A stretch of DNA of 64,000 nt from Pyrinomonadaceae bacterium (GTDB lineage Bacteria > Acidobacteriota > Blastocatellia > Pyrinomonadales > Pyrinomonadaceae). The position numbers and the translations under genes are program-made. Positions 43,881 to 53,868 of the stretch are shown piece after piece. The stretch covers positions 1 to 64,000 of the forward strand of contig JAHCHG010000011.1 in the NCBI GenBank assembly GCA_026129865.1, written 5' to 3'. Position 1 is the stretch's first letter. The number at the start of each line of letters is the position of its first letter. The notes under the pieces are model-generated. The model was not told where the DNA came from, did not search any database, and worked only from the letters and a program-made list of their open reading frames with translations.

Positions 43881-46304
43881 ATGGTTCGATTAAGAAGTTC
43901 GGCGCTATTTTGCGCACTATTTACAATTTTATCGCTGACCGCGTCGGCGCAAAATTTCGTAAAGGACGAGCTGCTCGTGAAATACAAGAACGGCGTCGTC
44001 TCTTCTGCTGCATTTTCGCTGAATGCGCAGATTGGCGCTCATGTTATCGAGGAATTTCCGCTGCTTCGATGGCAGCGCATAAAGATTCCGTCGAATCTCC
44101 CGCTTGACGAAGCAAAAGCTATCTATGCCGCTTCGGCGGAGATTGAAACGGTTCAACCGAATTTCTATTATCACCTGGCAGCAACGCCAAACGACACGCG
44201 CTTTTCCGAGCTTTACGGAATGCAGAAAATTTCTGCGCCTGCGGCTTGGGACCTAACGACGGGCAGCGCGCAAACCGTCGTTGCGATCCTCGATACGGGA
44301 ATGAAATATTCTCACGAAGATCTTGCGGCAAACGTCTGGGTGAATTCCGGCGAGATCGCCGGAAACGGCATCGACGACGACGGAAACGGTTATGTCGATG
44401 ACGTTTACGGCTATGATTTCTTTTACAACGATAGCGATCCATTGGACGAACACGGGCATGGAACGCACGTCGCAGGAACGATCGGCGCGGTCGGTAATAA
44501 TTCTCTGGGCGTCGCCGGTGTGAATTGGAACGTTCGTCTGATGCCGGTAAAGATCTACAACAATACCGGATTTGGAACGACTTCTACGATGCTCATCAAT
44601 GCGTACAATTACGTGCGGATCATGAAGCTTCGCGGCGTAAACATTCGCGTAACTAACAATAGTTACAGCGGATGCGACGAAGCATGCGGTTACGATCAGG
44701 CGACGAAAGATGCGCTTGACGCGCTCGGCGATGCGGGCGTTTTGAATGTTTTTGCCGCGGGAAACGACGGGCGAAACGTGGAAACTTTACCGGCATACCC
44801 GGCAAGTTACACGAGCCCGAGTATTTTATCGGTTGCGTCGTCAACCTCGACCGACGCCCGCTCCGGATTTTCAAATTTTGGAACAACAAGCGTAGATCTC
44901 GCCGCGCCGGGATCGGGCATTTTGAGTACGATCATGGGTACGGCTAATTATGGAAATTCCAGCGGAACATCGATGGCGAGTCCGCATGCAGCCGGCGCCG
45001 CGGCACTTTTGTCTTCTCATAACCCAAGTCTTTCCGCGCAATCGTTAAAAGCGACCTTGATGAACTCGGTCGATCAATTGGCACAATGGAACGGCGTCGT
45101 TAAAACCGGCGGTCGGCTAAACGTGGCGAATGCGCTTCAAAATCAAACCGATTGCACGATTTCGCTCGACCGCACCTCGCAGCATGTTTTTCCTGCGGGC
45201 GGAGCTTTTTCGATCGCTGTAACGGTTCCGCAAAACTGCGATTATCGCGTTGCGAAAGATGAAAATGCGTTTTTTGTTACGATAACTTCCTCCGACATCG
45301 GCAGCGGAAATTCAACGGTAACCTTTACGGTCGCGGCAAACTCCGGACTTCCGAGAGGCGGAAATATCTTGATCGGCGATCAAGTTTTTTCGGTGAATCA
45401 AAATCCCGGAAAGATCTTTCCGCATCGCGGATTCCTTGATTTTGACGGAGACGGCAAAACGGACTATACGGCAATTCAAAACAGCGGCGGCGGAATGAAC
45501 TGGCACCGGATGCGAACTTTAGGCGGATATTCCGCGGTTCAGTTCGGGTTGTTCGACGAAGATGTTCCGGTTCCGGCAATGTATGATAGCGATTTCACAA
45601 ATGACATCGCCGTCTGGCGACGATCGACCGGTACATTCTACGTTTTGAAGACTGCCGACAGCACGGTTCAGATCCTTCAATTTGGACAGGACGGCGACGA
45701 TCCGACCGTCACGCAGGATTTTGACGGCGACGAACGCGCCGATCATTCCGTCGTCCGCAGGCAAAACGGAAAACTCGTTTGGTACACCGCATTATCAACC
45801 GGCGGTTATAGGATCCTGCAGTTCGGAAACGATACCGATAAACCGCTTCGCGGCGATTTTGACGGCGACGGAAAAGCGGACATCGCCGTTTATCGCCCGG
45901 CAGAAGACTCGCCGGCGAACACATTTTTTATCTTGCGCAGTTCCGACAACGGTTTGTCGGTGGTTCCGTTCGGTCTTTCAGACATCGACCGCATTGTTCC
46001 GGCTGATTATGACGGCGATGGAAAAACGGATATTGCGGTTTGGCGCTCAACGACCGGCGTTTGGTACTATCTGAAAAGTTCTGACGGCGGATATGTTGCG
46101 GTTCAATTTGGTTTGAGCGGCGATCTTCCGACTCCGGGCGATTACGACGGCGACGGACGAACCGATATTTCCGTCTGGCGACCAAATGCTTCGCCAAATG
46201 AATCTGCGGTCTTTCACGTGCTTTCGCCGCTAAGCGGTTATTCCGCATTCGGTTGGGGGACGTCGGAGATGAAGATTCCGGCGAACACGCTCGGCAGCCG
46301 GTGA
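43881..46304 (+). CDS. subtilisin-family protease with FG-GAP repeats
   Basis: 807 residues. Signal peptide to about 24 (LTASAQ). S8 catalytic triad: Asp in ILDTGMKYSHEDL (near 138), His in HGHGTHVAGTIG (near 195) and Ser in GTSMASPHAAGAA (near 364); the oxyanion Asn lies in AAGNDG. A BACON/Ig-like domain (about 425-510) follows, then several FG-GAP/VCBS blades (515-807) with DxDGDGxxD motifs such as DFDGDGKADIAVYR and DYDGDGRTDISVWR. A secreted or surface protease with a calcium-binding propeller. Confidence 0.94.
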   Translation: MVRLRSSALFCALFTILSLTASAQNFVKDELLVKYKNGVVSSAAFSLNAQIGAHVIEEFPLLRWQRIKIPSNLPLDEAKAIYAASAEIETVQPNFYYHLAATPNDTRFSELYGMQKISAPAAWDLTTGSAQTVVAILDTGMKYSHEDLAANVWVNSGEIAGNGIDDDGNGYVDDVYGYDFFYNDSDPLDEHGHGTHVAGTIGAVGNNSLGVAGVNWNVRLMPVKIYNNTGFGTTSTMLINAYNYVRIMKLRGVNIRVTNNSYSGCDEACGYDQATKDALDALGDAGVLNVFAAGNDGRNVETLPAYPASYTSPSILSVASSTSTDARSGFSNFGTTSVDLAAPGSGILSTIMGTANYGNSSGTSMASPHAAGAAALLSSHNPSLSAQSLKATLMNSVDQLAQWNGVVKTGGRLNVANALQNQTDCTISLDRTSQHVFPAGGAFSIAVTVPQNCDYRVAKDENAFFVTITSSDIGSGNSTVTFTVAANSGLPRGGNILIGDQVFSVNQNPGKIFPHRGFLDFDGDGKTDYTAIQNSGGGMNWHRMRTLGGYSAVQFGLFDEDVPVPAMYDSDFTNDIAVWRRSTGTFYVLKTADSTVQILQFGQDGDDPTVTQDFDGDERADHSVVRRQNGKLVWYTALSTGGYRILQFGNDTDKPLRGDFDGDGKADIAVYRPAEDSPANTFFILRSSDNGLSVVPFGLSDIDRIVPADYDGDGKTDIAVWRSTTGVWYYLKSSDGGYVAVQFGLSGDLPTPGDYDGDGRTDISVWRPNASPNESAVFHVLSPLSGYSAFGWGTSEMKIPANTLGSR

Positions 46305-46515
46305 AAAGATTTTTGGCGCTGTTCGAACTTTTTTCGGTTTCGCTGCGTCTAAGATGACGGAAAAATCAAGAATAAGTTAGGATTTATCGAGGTGGTTTTG
46401 CAAAATTAGTTGTTGCATCGGCTTCTACCGAAGTAGTATTATCATTATCGTATCACTCGGACGAAAGCCCGCTTCGTGAATCAAACCAGAATTTCAAATT
46501 GAGAAGGATTTAATA

Positions 46516-47466
46516 ATGAGAAACTTTTTGAACGGCAAGTTTGCCTTAATGTTTGCCTGCATTTTGATGTTGGCAGTATCGGCTTCAGCACAGCTTTCAC
46601 TGAGAAAGGCGCTTGACGTCGACATGGACGGCAAAGCAGACTATTCCGTTTTCCGACCTGCCAATAACGCCTGGTATTACCTTAAGAGCACCGGCGGTTT
46701 TACCATTCAAACATTCGGACTTGCGAACTCCGATTACCCGACGCCCGGCGATTATGACGGCGACGGCAAAGGAGATATTTCAGTTTGGCGTGATACGGAC
46801 GGTGTTTGGTACAGACTCAACAGTTCAAACAACACGTTTGTCGCGGTTGCGTTTGGAATAACCGGCGACCAGCCTGTCGGACGAGATTACGACGGCGACG
46901 GAAAAACCGATCTTGCGGTCGTAAGACGCTCGAACGGCGCGATGATCTGGTATGTTTTGCGCAGCATGGACGGAAGTTTTTCATCATACCAATTCGGCGT
47001 TTCAACTGACTTTACTGCTCCCGGCGATTATGACGGCGACGGAAAGTTCGATTACGCTGTTCAACGTCCGGGTGCGACCGCAAATTCGCAAGCGACGTTT
47101 TTCATTAATCGAAGTTCCGACAATGGATTTACCATCGCTTCGTTCGGTTTGAGCACAGATCTCGTCATTCCGGGTGATTATGACGGCGACGGCAAAACTG
47201 ATATTGCTGTAGTGCGCGAAGGTCCGACGAATCTCGTTTGGTATATTCAGGGCAGCACCGCCGGATTCAGCGCAACGACCTTTGGTCTGACCGCCTCCGA
47301 TCTGAACACGCAAAACGATTACGACGGCGACGGAAAGACGGATATTTCGATCTGGCGCGATTCGGAAGGTAAGTTTTACACGCTTAGGAGTACCGATGGC
47401 GGTTTGAGCGTAACCCAATGGGGCGGACCGTCGGACTTTCCGCTGGCGAGCTACGACACACATTGA
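46516..47466 (+). CDS. secreted FG-GAP/VCBS repeat protein
   Basis: 316 residues with a signal peptide (1-25, ASAQ). Six blades each carry a DxDGDGKxD calcium motif followed by IxVWR or LAVVR (for example DYDGDGKGDISVWR, DYDGDGKTDLAVVR). It closely resembles the C-terminal blades of the protease just upstream, so it looks like a duplicated and freed propeller. A terminator follows. Confidence 0.9.
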   Translation: MRNFLNGKFALMFACILMLAVSASAQLSLRKALDVDMDGKADYSVFRPANNAWYYLKSTGGFTIQTFGLANSDYPTPGDYDGDGKGDISVWRDTDGVWYRLNSSNNTFVAVAFGITGDQPVGRDYDGDGKTDLAVVRRSNGAMIWYVLRSMDGSFSSYQFGVSTDFTAPGDYDGDGKFDYAVQRPGATANSQATFFINRSSDNGFTIASFGLSTDLVIPGDYDGDGKTDIAVVREGPTNLVWYIQGSTAGFSATTFGLTASDLNTQNDYDGDGKTDISIWRDSEGKFYTLRSTDGGLSVTQWGGPSDFPLASYDTH

Positions 47467-47489
47467 TCTCCTAATAAAGATCAGAAATA

Positions 47490-47525
47490 AAGGTTGAAGA
47501 CTTTTGCGGTCTTCAACCTTTTTGT
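47490..47525 (+). terminator. rho-independent terminator
   Basis: AAGGTTGAAGAC (47490-47501) pairs perfectly with GTCTTCAACCTT (47509-47520), followed by a T-rich tract. It ends the FG-GAP gene and lies just before the heptose-kinase start. Confidence 0.93.
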
Positions 47526-47539
47526 TTTAATAACAAGCA

Positions 47540-48526
47540 ATGAGCAAACTTTCTGAACTGATTGAACGCGAATTTCCAAAACGGCAAATAGCCGTCATCG
47601 GCGATCTTGTTGCCGATCAATTTCTTCGCGGGACGATCAGCCGTGTTTCGCGCGAGGCGCCGGTATTTATACTTCGCCACGACGAAACCGAAACACTTTC
47701 CGGCGGAGCGGCGAATGCCGCCGCAAACACTGCCGCGCTCGGGGCGAAAACGCTTGTCGTCGGCATCGTCGGGAACGACGTGAACGGCGACTCGCTGGTT
47801 TCGGCGCTCAAAGATGCAAACGTTGAAACAAGATTTATTGCACGCTCGCCGGATTTTAAGACGACAACGAAGGTTCGCGTGCTCGCCGGACAGCATTATG
47901 CCCCGCGCCAGCAGGTAATTCGCATCGATTACGAAAATCGTATTCCGATCAGCGAAGCGATCAGGCAAGAGCTTACTTCGAACGCGGTTTCTGCGATCGA
48001 AAATGCGGACGCGGTCATATTTTCAGATTATAACTACGGCGCGGCGGAACCGTGGTTGTTCCGGATCGCAAAAAAGGAAGCGGGTAAACGCAAGATCCCG
48101 ATCGTCGTCGATTCAAGATTCCGTCTCACGGAGTATGCCGGCGCGACAAGCGCAACGCCCAATCAGGAAGAGGTCGAACAATTACTCGGCTCCGACCTTA
48201 GTCCGGAAAAATGCTCGGAACTTTGCCGGTCGCTTAAATTCACATCGCTTCTTGCGACGCTTGGAAACAAAGGAATGCTTCTGGCGGAACCGGGAAAGCC
48301 AGCCGTTCGGCTTGGCTGCATCGGTTCGTCCGATCCGATCGATGTTACAGGTGCCGGCGACACGGTCATTGCGGCGTATACGCTCGGACTGGCGTCAGGA
48401 TTGGAAGTTTCCGATGCAGCGGCAGCTGCGAACCATGCCGGCGGAATTGTGGTAATGAAAAAAGGAACGGCGACGGCTGATCTGTCAGAACTGTCCGCTT
48501 CTATAAAAGGGGCGTTCAATGAGTGA
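47540..48526 (+). CDS. D-glycero-beta-D-manno-heptose-7-phosphate kinase (HldE N-domain type)
   Basis: 328 residues, PfkB fold. [47 protein letters not shown] and the catalytic [16 protein letters not shown] are visible. In E. coli this activity is the first half of the bifunctional HldE; here it is a separate gene overlapping the second half by 8 bases. It makes the heptose bisphosphate for LPS core. Confidence 0.9.
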   Translation: MSKLSELIEREFPKRQIAVIGDLVADQFLRGTISRVSREAPVFILRHDETETLSGGAANAAANTAALGAKTLVVGIVGNDVNGDSLVSALKDANVETRFIARSPDFKTTTKVRVLAGQHYAPRQQVIRIDYENRIPISEAIRQELTSNAVSAIENADAVIFSDYNYGAAEPWLFRIAKKEAGKRKIPIVVDSRFRLTEYAGATSATPNQEEVEQLLGSDLSPEKCSELCRSLKFTSLLATLGNKGMLLAEPGKPAVRLGCIGSSDPIDVTGAGDTVIAAYTLGLASGLEVSDAAAAANHAGGIVVMKKGTATADLSELSASIKGAFNE

Positions 48527-49007
48527 TTCGAACGACCAGTTCGCACCGATACTCGAACGCCTCAGGTTGACCGCCCGCGTCGCGATAGAGCGGCGCGACA
48601 ACAAACGGATCGTGCTCGCCAACGGCTGCTTTGACCTGTTTCACGTCGGTCACATTCGCTATCTGGCGGGCGCCAAGGCGCTCGGCGAAATTCTTATTGT
48701 TGGAATTAATTCCGACGACCAGGTGCGCGTGCAAAAGGGCGTAGGACGTCCGTTCATGCCGGAAAATGAGCGGGCGGAGATCGTTTCCGCGCTTAGATTT
48801 GTCGATTTCGTCACGATCTTTCCCGAGCCGACCGTAACGGAATTGATCCGCGCGATCAAACCCGATTTTCACGCAAAAGGAACCGATTACACAGTAGATT
48901 CGGTACCTGAACGTGAAATCGTTAAGGAATACGGCGGTCGCGTTGCTATCGTCGGCGATCCGAAGGATCATTCATCGACCGACCTTATCGGCAAATTAGG
49001 AAAATAG
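48519..49007 (+). CDS. D-glycero-beta-D-manno-heptose 1-phosphate adenylyltransferase
   Basis: 162 residues, cytidylyltransferase-like fold with [20 protein letters not shown] (HxGH) and [15 protein letters not shown], as in the C-terminal half of HldE (RfaE2). It activates the heptose to its ADP form. The start ATGAGTGA overlaps the kinase stop, so translation is coupled. Confidence 0.93.
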   Translation: MSDSNDQFAPILERLRLTARVAIERRDNKRIVLANGCFDLFHVGHIRYLAGAKALGEILIVGINSDDQVRVQKGVGRPFMPENERAEIVSALRFVDFVTIFPEPTVTELIRAIKPDFHAKGTDYTVDSVPEREIVKEYGGRVAIVGDPKDHSSTDLIGKLGK

Positions 49008-49031
49008 AACTTCGGAAGAAACTTTTAATAG

Positions 49032-49625
49032 ATGTGGAATTCGCGGACAAAGACCGATCTTATTATCGAAGTTTGGGAGAAACTCGATTGCGAATCCGTC
49101 GGGGCACGAGAAATTGCAGCGATCGAAACGGCTGTTGAGGCGCACTTCGGCAATTCGGCAGTCGACAGCCCGATGACCATAGCGCGGCTGCTCGCCGATG
49201 AAGGTGCCGAGCTGCGGCATTCGGAGATAATGGAGCTGCATGTTGCACGTTTCAATGATCAGCCGTATGCTGCCGAATTTAGAAATATCATTGATGTTTC
49301 CACATTTGAAAAAGCCGAATCCACAATTAAAAGATCTGAGAATCTGCGCAGAAAATTTGCGGCGGAAAATGACCGCGAAGGTTTGCGGCTGCTTCGCGAG
49401 CTGGTAATAAAGACAAAAGACGATCTGACAAAGGCGCGCGGCGATCGGATGGAAATTCCGGGCGATTCACAGATTCGCAGCGAGATCGCAGAATGGCTGA
49501 CCATCTGGCTGCAGTCGCCGGAGATCTTCGAACAATGGATACAGATCCGTCGCCGGTCGAGCGATTTTAATGAGCGTTTTGAAAAAACAGACGGAGAAGC
49601 GACAAAAGAAGAAATTGCTTTTTAA
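49032..49625 (+). CDS. conserved hypothetical protein
   Basis: 197 residues, mostly alpha-helical and charged, no signal or membrane segment. WNSRTKTDLIIEVWEKLDCESVGA opens the protein. The gene lies between the heptose gene (24 bases away) and rsmE (3 bases away) and is probably co-transcribed. No function assigned. Confidence 0.7.
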   Translation: MWNSRTKTDLIIEVWEKLDCESVGAREIAAIETAVEAHFGNSAVDSPMTIARLLADEGAELRHSEIMELHVARFNDQPYAAEFRNIIDVSTFEKAESTIKRSENLRRKFAAENDREGLRLLRELVIKTKDDLTKARGDRMEIPGDSQIRSEIAEWLTIWLQSPEIFEQWIQIRRRSSDFNERFEKTDGEATKEEIAF

Positions 49626-49628
49626 TAT

Positions 49629-50348
49629 ATGCGCCGATTTTATTGCCCCGGGATCGATAGAACGACAAAGTTCTTTTCGCTCGACCGCGAACAGTCCGAT
49701 CATGTCAGAAGCGTTCTCAGAATGCGGACGGGCGATGAATTGCAGGTTTTTGACGGAAACGGGTTTGAGCTTTTATGTGCGATCGCGAAAATCGGCGCAA
49801 AACGCGAAGCTGTCGAACTTTCGGTCGTTTCCGAAGCAGAACCGCCGTCGCGCGAATCGGAACTTGACCTGACGTTATGCGCCGCGATCTTAAAAAGCGA
49901 TAAATTCGATTTCGTAATTCAAAAAGCGGTCGAACTCGGTGTTTGCAGATTTCAACCGGTTGTTACTGCGCGCTGCGACGCTGACGCCCGTCATTTTTCA
50001 AAAAAAGCCGAACGCTATCAGAGAATAATCATCGAATCGTCTAAACAATGCGGTCGCGCGGTGTTGATGAAAATAGAGCAACCGGTCGATTTTTCCAAAG
50101 CTTTCTCAAGCGATGGAACTTCGATCCTTTTCTACGAAAGCGGCGGAAATAGATTTTCCGATATCAGCGCTTCCAAAAAAATAACCGCCTTCGTGGGACC
50201 GGAAGGCGGTTGGGATTCGTCGGAAATTGAACTCGCAGGCGTGAACAACGTTATGATCATAAATCTGGGCGGGCGAATTCTTCGTGCCGAAACTGCTGCG
50301 ATCGTCGCTGCTGCGCTTCTACAACACAGGTTCGGCGATCTAAATTAG
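49629..50348 (+). CDS. rsmE: 16S rRNA (uracil-1498-N3)-methyltransferase
   Basis: 239 residues, SPOUT fold. RRFYCPG at the start, KSDKFDFVIQKAVELGV, VGPEGGWDSSEIE and LGGRILRAETAAI are the family marks, the last forming the trefoil-knot SAM site. It starts 3 bases after the preceding gene. Its stop overlaps the convergent gene at 50345. Confidence 0.96.
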   Translation: MRRFYCPGIDRTTKFFSLDREQSDHVRSVLRMRTGDELQVFDGNGFELLCAIAKIGAKREAVELSVVSEAEPPSRESELDLTLCAAILKSDKFDFVIQKAVELGVCRFQPVVTARCDADARHFSKKAERYQRIIIESSKQCGRAVLMKIEQPVDFSKAFSSDGTSILFYESGGNRFSDISASKKITAFVGPEGGWDSSEIELAGVNNVMIINLGGRILRAETAAIVAAALLQHRFGDLN

Positions 50349-50905
50349 TTATCATCATCGTCGTCCGCCGAAGCCTTTGCGCGGTAATACGAATCGCCGC
50401 GCTTTTTCATTTCCGCCTTTTCACCGAGCGTTTTTATTACGGAATCAAGCAACGCCTGATTGTCTATCTTAAAATTCGTCAATCCTCTTATTTCTACGTC
50501 GTCATCCGAATATTGAATAACAAGATAACGGCGTTTTTCTTTAATGAACATTCCCGCCAAACCCGCACCGGGCAAAGGAATAGCGCTGACGACCGCTCCC
50601 GTTGTTGAACGAACGGATTGCGACGCGGGCGAAACGGCAAGCATCGACGCATAAGAAATAGCGAACACGTCTTTTTTATCTTTTCCCAAAAAGACTAGCC
50701 GGTTGTTGACGTCGTCAAATTTTAGCGTACCGCTCTCTTTTTTGTTATATCCGAGCATTCCGCCTTCGTACTTGGCTTCAAACGTCGCCGGAGCAGGTTC
50801 GATCACACGGTCGTCGACCGTTTTATCAACCGGACGCGGCTGCGCGAAAATAGAGATCGAAAAAAGAAAGAGAACGGCAAAGGCTGAATAAAATAGGTGT
50901 TTCAT
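50345..50905 (-). CDS. secreted protein of unknown function
   Basis: 186 residues with a signal peptide (1-21, SIFAQ). KYEGGMLGYNKKESGTLKFD and RLVFLGKDKKDVFAISY suggest a small beta domain; the C-terminus is acidic. The last gene of the NurA run by position, 38 bases after the HAS-barrel gene; no functional link is visible. Confidence 0.65.
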   Translation of the reverse strand: MKHLFYSAFAVLFLFSISIFAQPRPVDKTVDDRVIEPAPATFEAKYEGGMLGYNKKESGTLKFDDVNNRLVFLGKDKKDVFAISYASMLAVSPASQSVRSTTGAVVSAIPLPGAGLAGMFIKEKRRYLVIQYSDDDVEIRGLTNFKIDNQALLDSVIKTLGEKAEMKKRGDSYYRAKASADDDDDN

Positions 50906-50943
50906 AATTTTTCTTCAAAAATATGTTGAGGGGAATTCCACAG

Positions 50944-51534
50944 TTATAGACGCATTGATCCAAGCGCGCGTTGCCATATGAGCGACCGCTTTAAAACGTT
51001 TAGCCGTTTTATGTCTTCAGGCGTGCAATTGTTCGAAAGTTCATCGATTATCGATTCCATCAGCGGCACCGCCATTGAGCCGGTGTTTGAAACGAGCTGC
51101 GAAAAATAATGAATCTTGACGCCGCCGTTTTCGGAAGCATGAAAGCGGTCGATGCTATCTCTTTTCGCCTTTGAAACGTCCTGTCCCGGCGGGATCAGAC
51201 GCCGCGGCACGCCATGACTGCAGACGGTTTTATCTGCAATCGTACCGAGCAGAATGATCCCGACAAGAAGTCCCTGTTCGTTCAAATAATCGGGCGAAAA
51301 GATCGAATTTTCCATCACCGGCGAAAGACGCGGACCGAATGAAGAATATTCCGGATTGATCAGCATCGAATTGTAAATAATTCCGATGATCTCATCTGTC
51401 TCAACCTGAATCGAAACAAACTGTCCGAATCCGAAATCGGTTGACGACGGCGGTTTTTCCGTGTCGAGCGTGTCGAGTATTCGCGCAACGTAATCGAGAT
51501 GCGAGTTGGAGCTTACGATCTTTGCAATCTTCAT
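50944..51534 (-). CDS. HAS-barrel protein (HerA N-domain-like), no ATPase
   Basis: 196 residues. The start MKIAKIVSSNSHLDYVARI with FGFGQFVSIQVETDEIIG and MLINPEYSSFG resembles the HAS barrel that caps HerA-type translocases. No Walker A or B motif exists, so this is a free-standing barrel. It overlaps the zinc-ribbon gene by 4 bases (ATGA). With nurA in the same run, a HerA/NurA link is suggested, but the ATPase is not in the window. Confidence 0.7.
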   Translation of the reverse strand: MKIAKIVSSNSHLDYVARILDTLDTEKPPSSTDFGFGQFVSIQVETDEIIGIIYNSMLINPEYSSFGPRLSPVMENSIFSPDYLNEQGLLVGIILLGTIADKTVCSHGVPRRLIPPGQDVSKAKRDSIDRFHASENGGVKIHYFSQLVSNTGSMAVPLMESIIDELSNNCTPEDIKRLNVLKRSLIWQRALGSMRL

Positions 51535-52022
51535 ACCGTTTTGCCGAGTTCAGGAATAATGTAAAGCAGCGCCCATAAAAACACCTGAAGAACTAAAATG
51601 AGAAAACTTAGTCCCACGCTGACCATTGCGATCTGACGACCGCCGAGCCGCGGATGGCGAACCGCTGCCGCAATTCCGAGTGCCCCGAGAATCAAGGTGA
51701 TGGGAATGAACAAAATACCGAGATACGGCACCATCGAATAAACACAGCATGCCCACGCGCTTTGCGCCATGTCGTTTTGTTCGCGCTGAAAAATGTCCGC
51801 CGAATCATTAACGGAAACGGAATTTTCCCGCAGAAACGATTTTCCCTGCATTCGATATGAAGCCCGCAGAGTATCGAGCGGCTGATAACCTTCGTTGAGA
51901 AGTTTGCCGCATGTAAAGCAAAATTTTGCGCTGAGACGGCGAGATTCGGCTCCGCACGCCGAACAATGCAAATTTTCCGGCTGGAAATTATCTCTATTCA
52001 ATTTTTCCGCTCGCGCTTTCAT
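51531..52022 (-). CDS. zinc-ribbon membrane protein
   Basis: 163 residues. A Cys4 zinc ribbon (CSACGAESRRLSAKFCFTCG) leads into a linker and two membrane helices (about 90-118 and 132-156). It is in the nurA run, 30 bases after nurA and overlapping the HAS-barrel gene. Could anchor the neighbouring proteins to the membrane, but that is a guess. Confidence 0.75.
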   Translation of the reverse strand: MKARAEKLNRDNFQPENLHCSACGAESRRLSAKFCFTCGKLLNEGYQPLDTLRASYRMQGKSFLRENSVSVNDSADIFQREQNDMAQSAWACCVYSMVPYLGILFIPITLILGALGIAAAVRHPRLGGRQIAMVSVGLSFLILVLQVFLWALLYIIPELGKTV

Positions 52023-52052
52023 AAAACAAGTTCCGCGGACCGTTTCGCATAA

Positions 52053-53258
52053 TTAACGGCGTCTCCGTTTGCTTGAACTCTTACGCGAAAAGGTCATTCC
52101 AAGTTTTCCACGTTTGGAGAACTCTTGTAAAGCTTTTAGAAATATTTCGCGGTCGGTAACCGATATAACGGCGGTTGCGTCCGCGGTTTCAAGGGCGTAC
52201 GGATAGCCCAATCCGACAATGCATTCTGCGCGGACGACGTCTATCACTTCATCTGCAAATCCCGCATCAAATACCCACGACGGTATATCGAGCCTCGAAG
52301 GCAGATCTTCGCCGGTAGTTTGCAGGTAAACCATACCGACATTTGGTTTTCCGGTTTCGCGATCGACAAATTCACCCAATCCGCTTCGCTTTACGCGACA
52401 GAAAATTGTGCGGTCGCCCCATTTTTTTAAGATCGAACTTGAACTTCCGGGTTGAGCTAATCTGCTGTCAAAAATTATTCGATTCGCCGGTTTTTCGTTT
52501 GCAAAAGCCTCGAGAAAACAGATCAGATCGCGCGAATAGCTCGAATCGACATAACCGACCACCGGAACGCGGCACTCTTTTGAAACGTTAATTACCTCGA
52601 GGATCGCATTGACATAGGTCGATTGAAGCGCCGTGTCCGGTTTAGAGAACGAGACAAGCAGCGTTCCGTCAAAGAACGCAACCGGCATACGTTCGCCGCG
52701 GGCTTGCCAATCTTTTTTTGACTCGAGAAACGCCACGATCCTTCTCGCTTCCTCTTCGAAACGGATCGCAGAAACCTTCGATTCCGGATTGATCGGTTCT
52801 TCCTGATCTTGAAGCAGTTCTTTCGGAGTCAACACACGAAACGATGCTCCTTTAATATAATTTTTCAATTCGGTATGCGGATTTTCGAACCATCCGACCT
52901 GAACTGCCGCGACCGGAATACTGACGTCGCGACCTGGCTGTATCTGGCTCGCGTCGGCGGCAAAAGTGGTGCGTTCCGCAAGGACCGGCAGCGCCCATGC
53001 GCGCGCTTGACGATGATTTTGCCAGGTTTGATCAAAATTGACACAGAATCCCGAGTACCGATCAATTTCGCCGGAAGGAATTGCGCCGGGACTCGTTCGC
53101 GATTCGATCCTTTTTTCGATCTCGGCGCTGCTAAGCTTAGACGCGTTTTCAATTATTCGCTGATAGAATTCGGTTTCATCGGCACTCAACCGTTTAAAAT
53201 CATCAAAATCATCCCGGCTAACCTTGAGCGCTTCGGATAAAAGTTTTCGGTCGAGCAT
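52053..53258 (-). CDS. nurA: NurA-domain nuclease
   Basis: 401 residues. FAADASQIQPGRD (about 95-107) holds the first metal Asp of the NurA 5'-3' nuclease fold; VAFFDGTLLVSF and VGYVDSSYSRDLI supply further acidic residues, and ISVTDREIFLKAL lies near the end. NurA works with the HerA translocase to resect DNA ends in archaea; bacterial homologues exist. The N-terminal 90 residues are helical, the C-terminus very basic (SSSKRRRR). Confidence 0.85.
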   Translation of the reverse strand: MLDRKLLSEALKVSRDDFDDFKRLSADETEFYQRIIENASKLSSAEIEKRIESRTSPGAIPSGEIDRYSGFCVNFDQTWQNHRQARAWALPVLAERTTFAADASQIQPGRDVSIPVAAVQVGWFENPHTELKNYIKGASFRVLTPKELLQDQEEPINPESKVSAIRFEEEARRIVAFLESKKDWQARGERMPVAFFDGTLLVSFSKPDTALQSTYVNAILEVINVSKECRVPVVGYVDSSYSRDLICFLEAFANEKPANRIIFDSRLAQPGSSSSILKKWGDRTIFCRVKRSGLGEFVDRETGKPNVGMVYLQTTGEDLPSRLDIPSWVFDAGFADEVIDVVRAECIVGLGYPYALETADATAVISVTDREIFLKALQEFSKRGKLGMTFSRKSSSKRRRR

Positions 53259-53291
53259 AATGTTGAGATTATTAAAGATTTGCTGCGAAAC

Positions 53292-53325
53292 AAAAAAAGG
53301 AACCGGAAAATTCCCCGATCCCTTT
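53292..53325 (-). terminator. rho-independent terminator
   Basis: AAAGGAACCGG (53296-53306) pairs with CCGATCCCTTT (53315-53325) including G-T pairs; on the minus strand a T run follows. It ends the 53350-53868 gene and lies ahead of nurA. Confidence 0.8.
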
Positions 53326-53349
53326 TATTAGATAGCTGTTCTTCCTTAT

Positions 53350-53868
53350 TTAGTTTTTTACAACGTCAAGATCGGTAACAAGTTCGAAAACAGCGCCTTC
53401 TTCAAGGCGAACGTTTTTGCCGGAAAGCGAAATTACCGTGGCGTTTTTGTAAACCGGCGACGCTGAAAAGGTCAAACCGGCAGACGCCTGATCACCGGAC
53501 AAGAGTCCGGCTTTAAATCTCAGATAGTCGTCGCCGAGCTTGATCATGTCAAATGACAGGCTGATTTCAGACGTATTTTCGTCTGGTGAAATCGCCTTTG
53601 CTCTTACCACTCGTCCCAATAACTCCGTGCCCTTTGGGATCACTTCATTTACTGCCTGAACGTCTTGGGTCAATTTCAAAACAAAATCATCGCCGGTCTT
53701 TGCTTTCTCGACATCAAGCGTCTGCTGAAGCTGCGCAGACATTTTTGTGCCGGCTTTTAGAAGAACTTCTCCTTCGTCTTTATCTCCATTTGGGGGAGCA
53801 TTCTGATTAGCAAAACAGAATGCAACGAAGGTTACCAACATCAAAAAAACCATTATTGGATTTTTCAT
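53350..53868 (-). CDS. secreted protein of unknown function
   Basis: 172 residues with a signal peptide (1-20, FCFA). LLKAGTKMSAQLQQTLDVEK and VIPKGTELLGRVV look like a small beta-barrel domain seen in many acidobacterial secreted proteins, similar in pattern to VirB10/TrbI-like barrels, but without other signs. A near-perfect AGGAGGTGA precedes the start. Confidence 0.65.
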   Translation of the reverse strand: MKNPIMVFLMLVTFVAFCFANQNAPPNGDKDEGEVLLKAGTKMSAQLQQTLDVEKAKTGDDFVLKLTQDVQAVNEVIPKGTELLGRVVRAKAISPDENTSEISLSFDMIKLGDDYLRFKAGLLSGDQASAGLTFSASPVYKNATVISLSGKNVRLEEGAVFELVTDLDVVKN

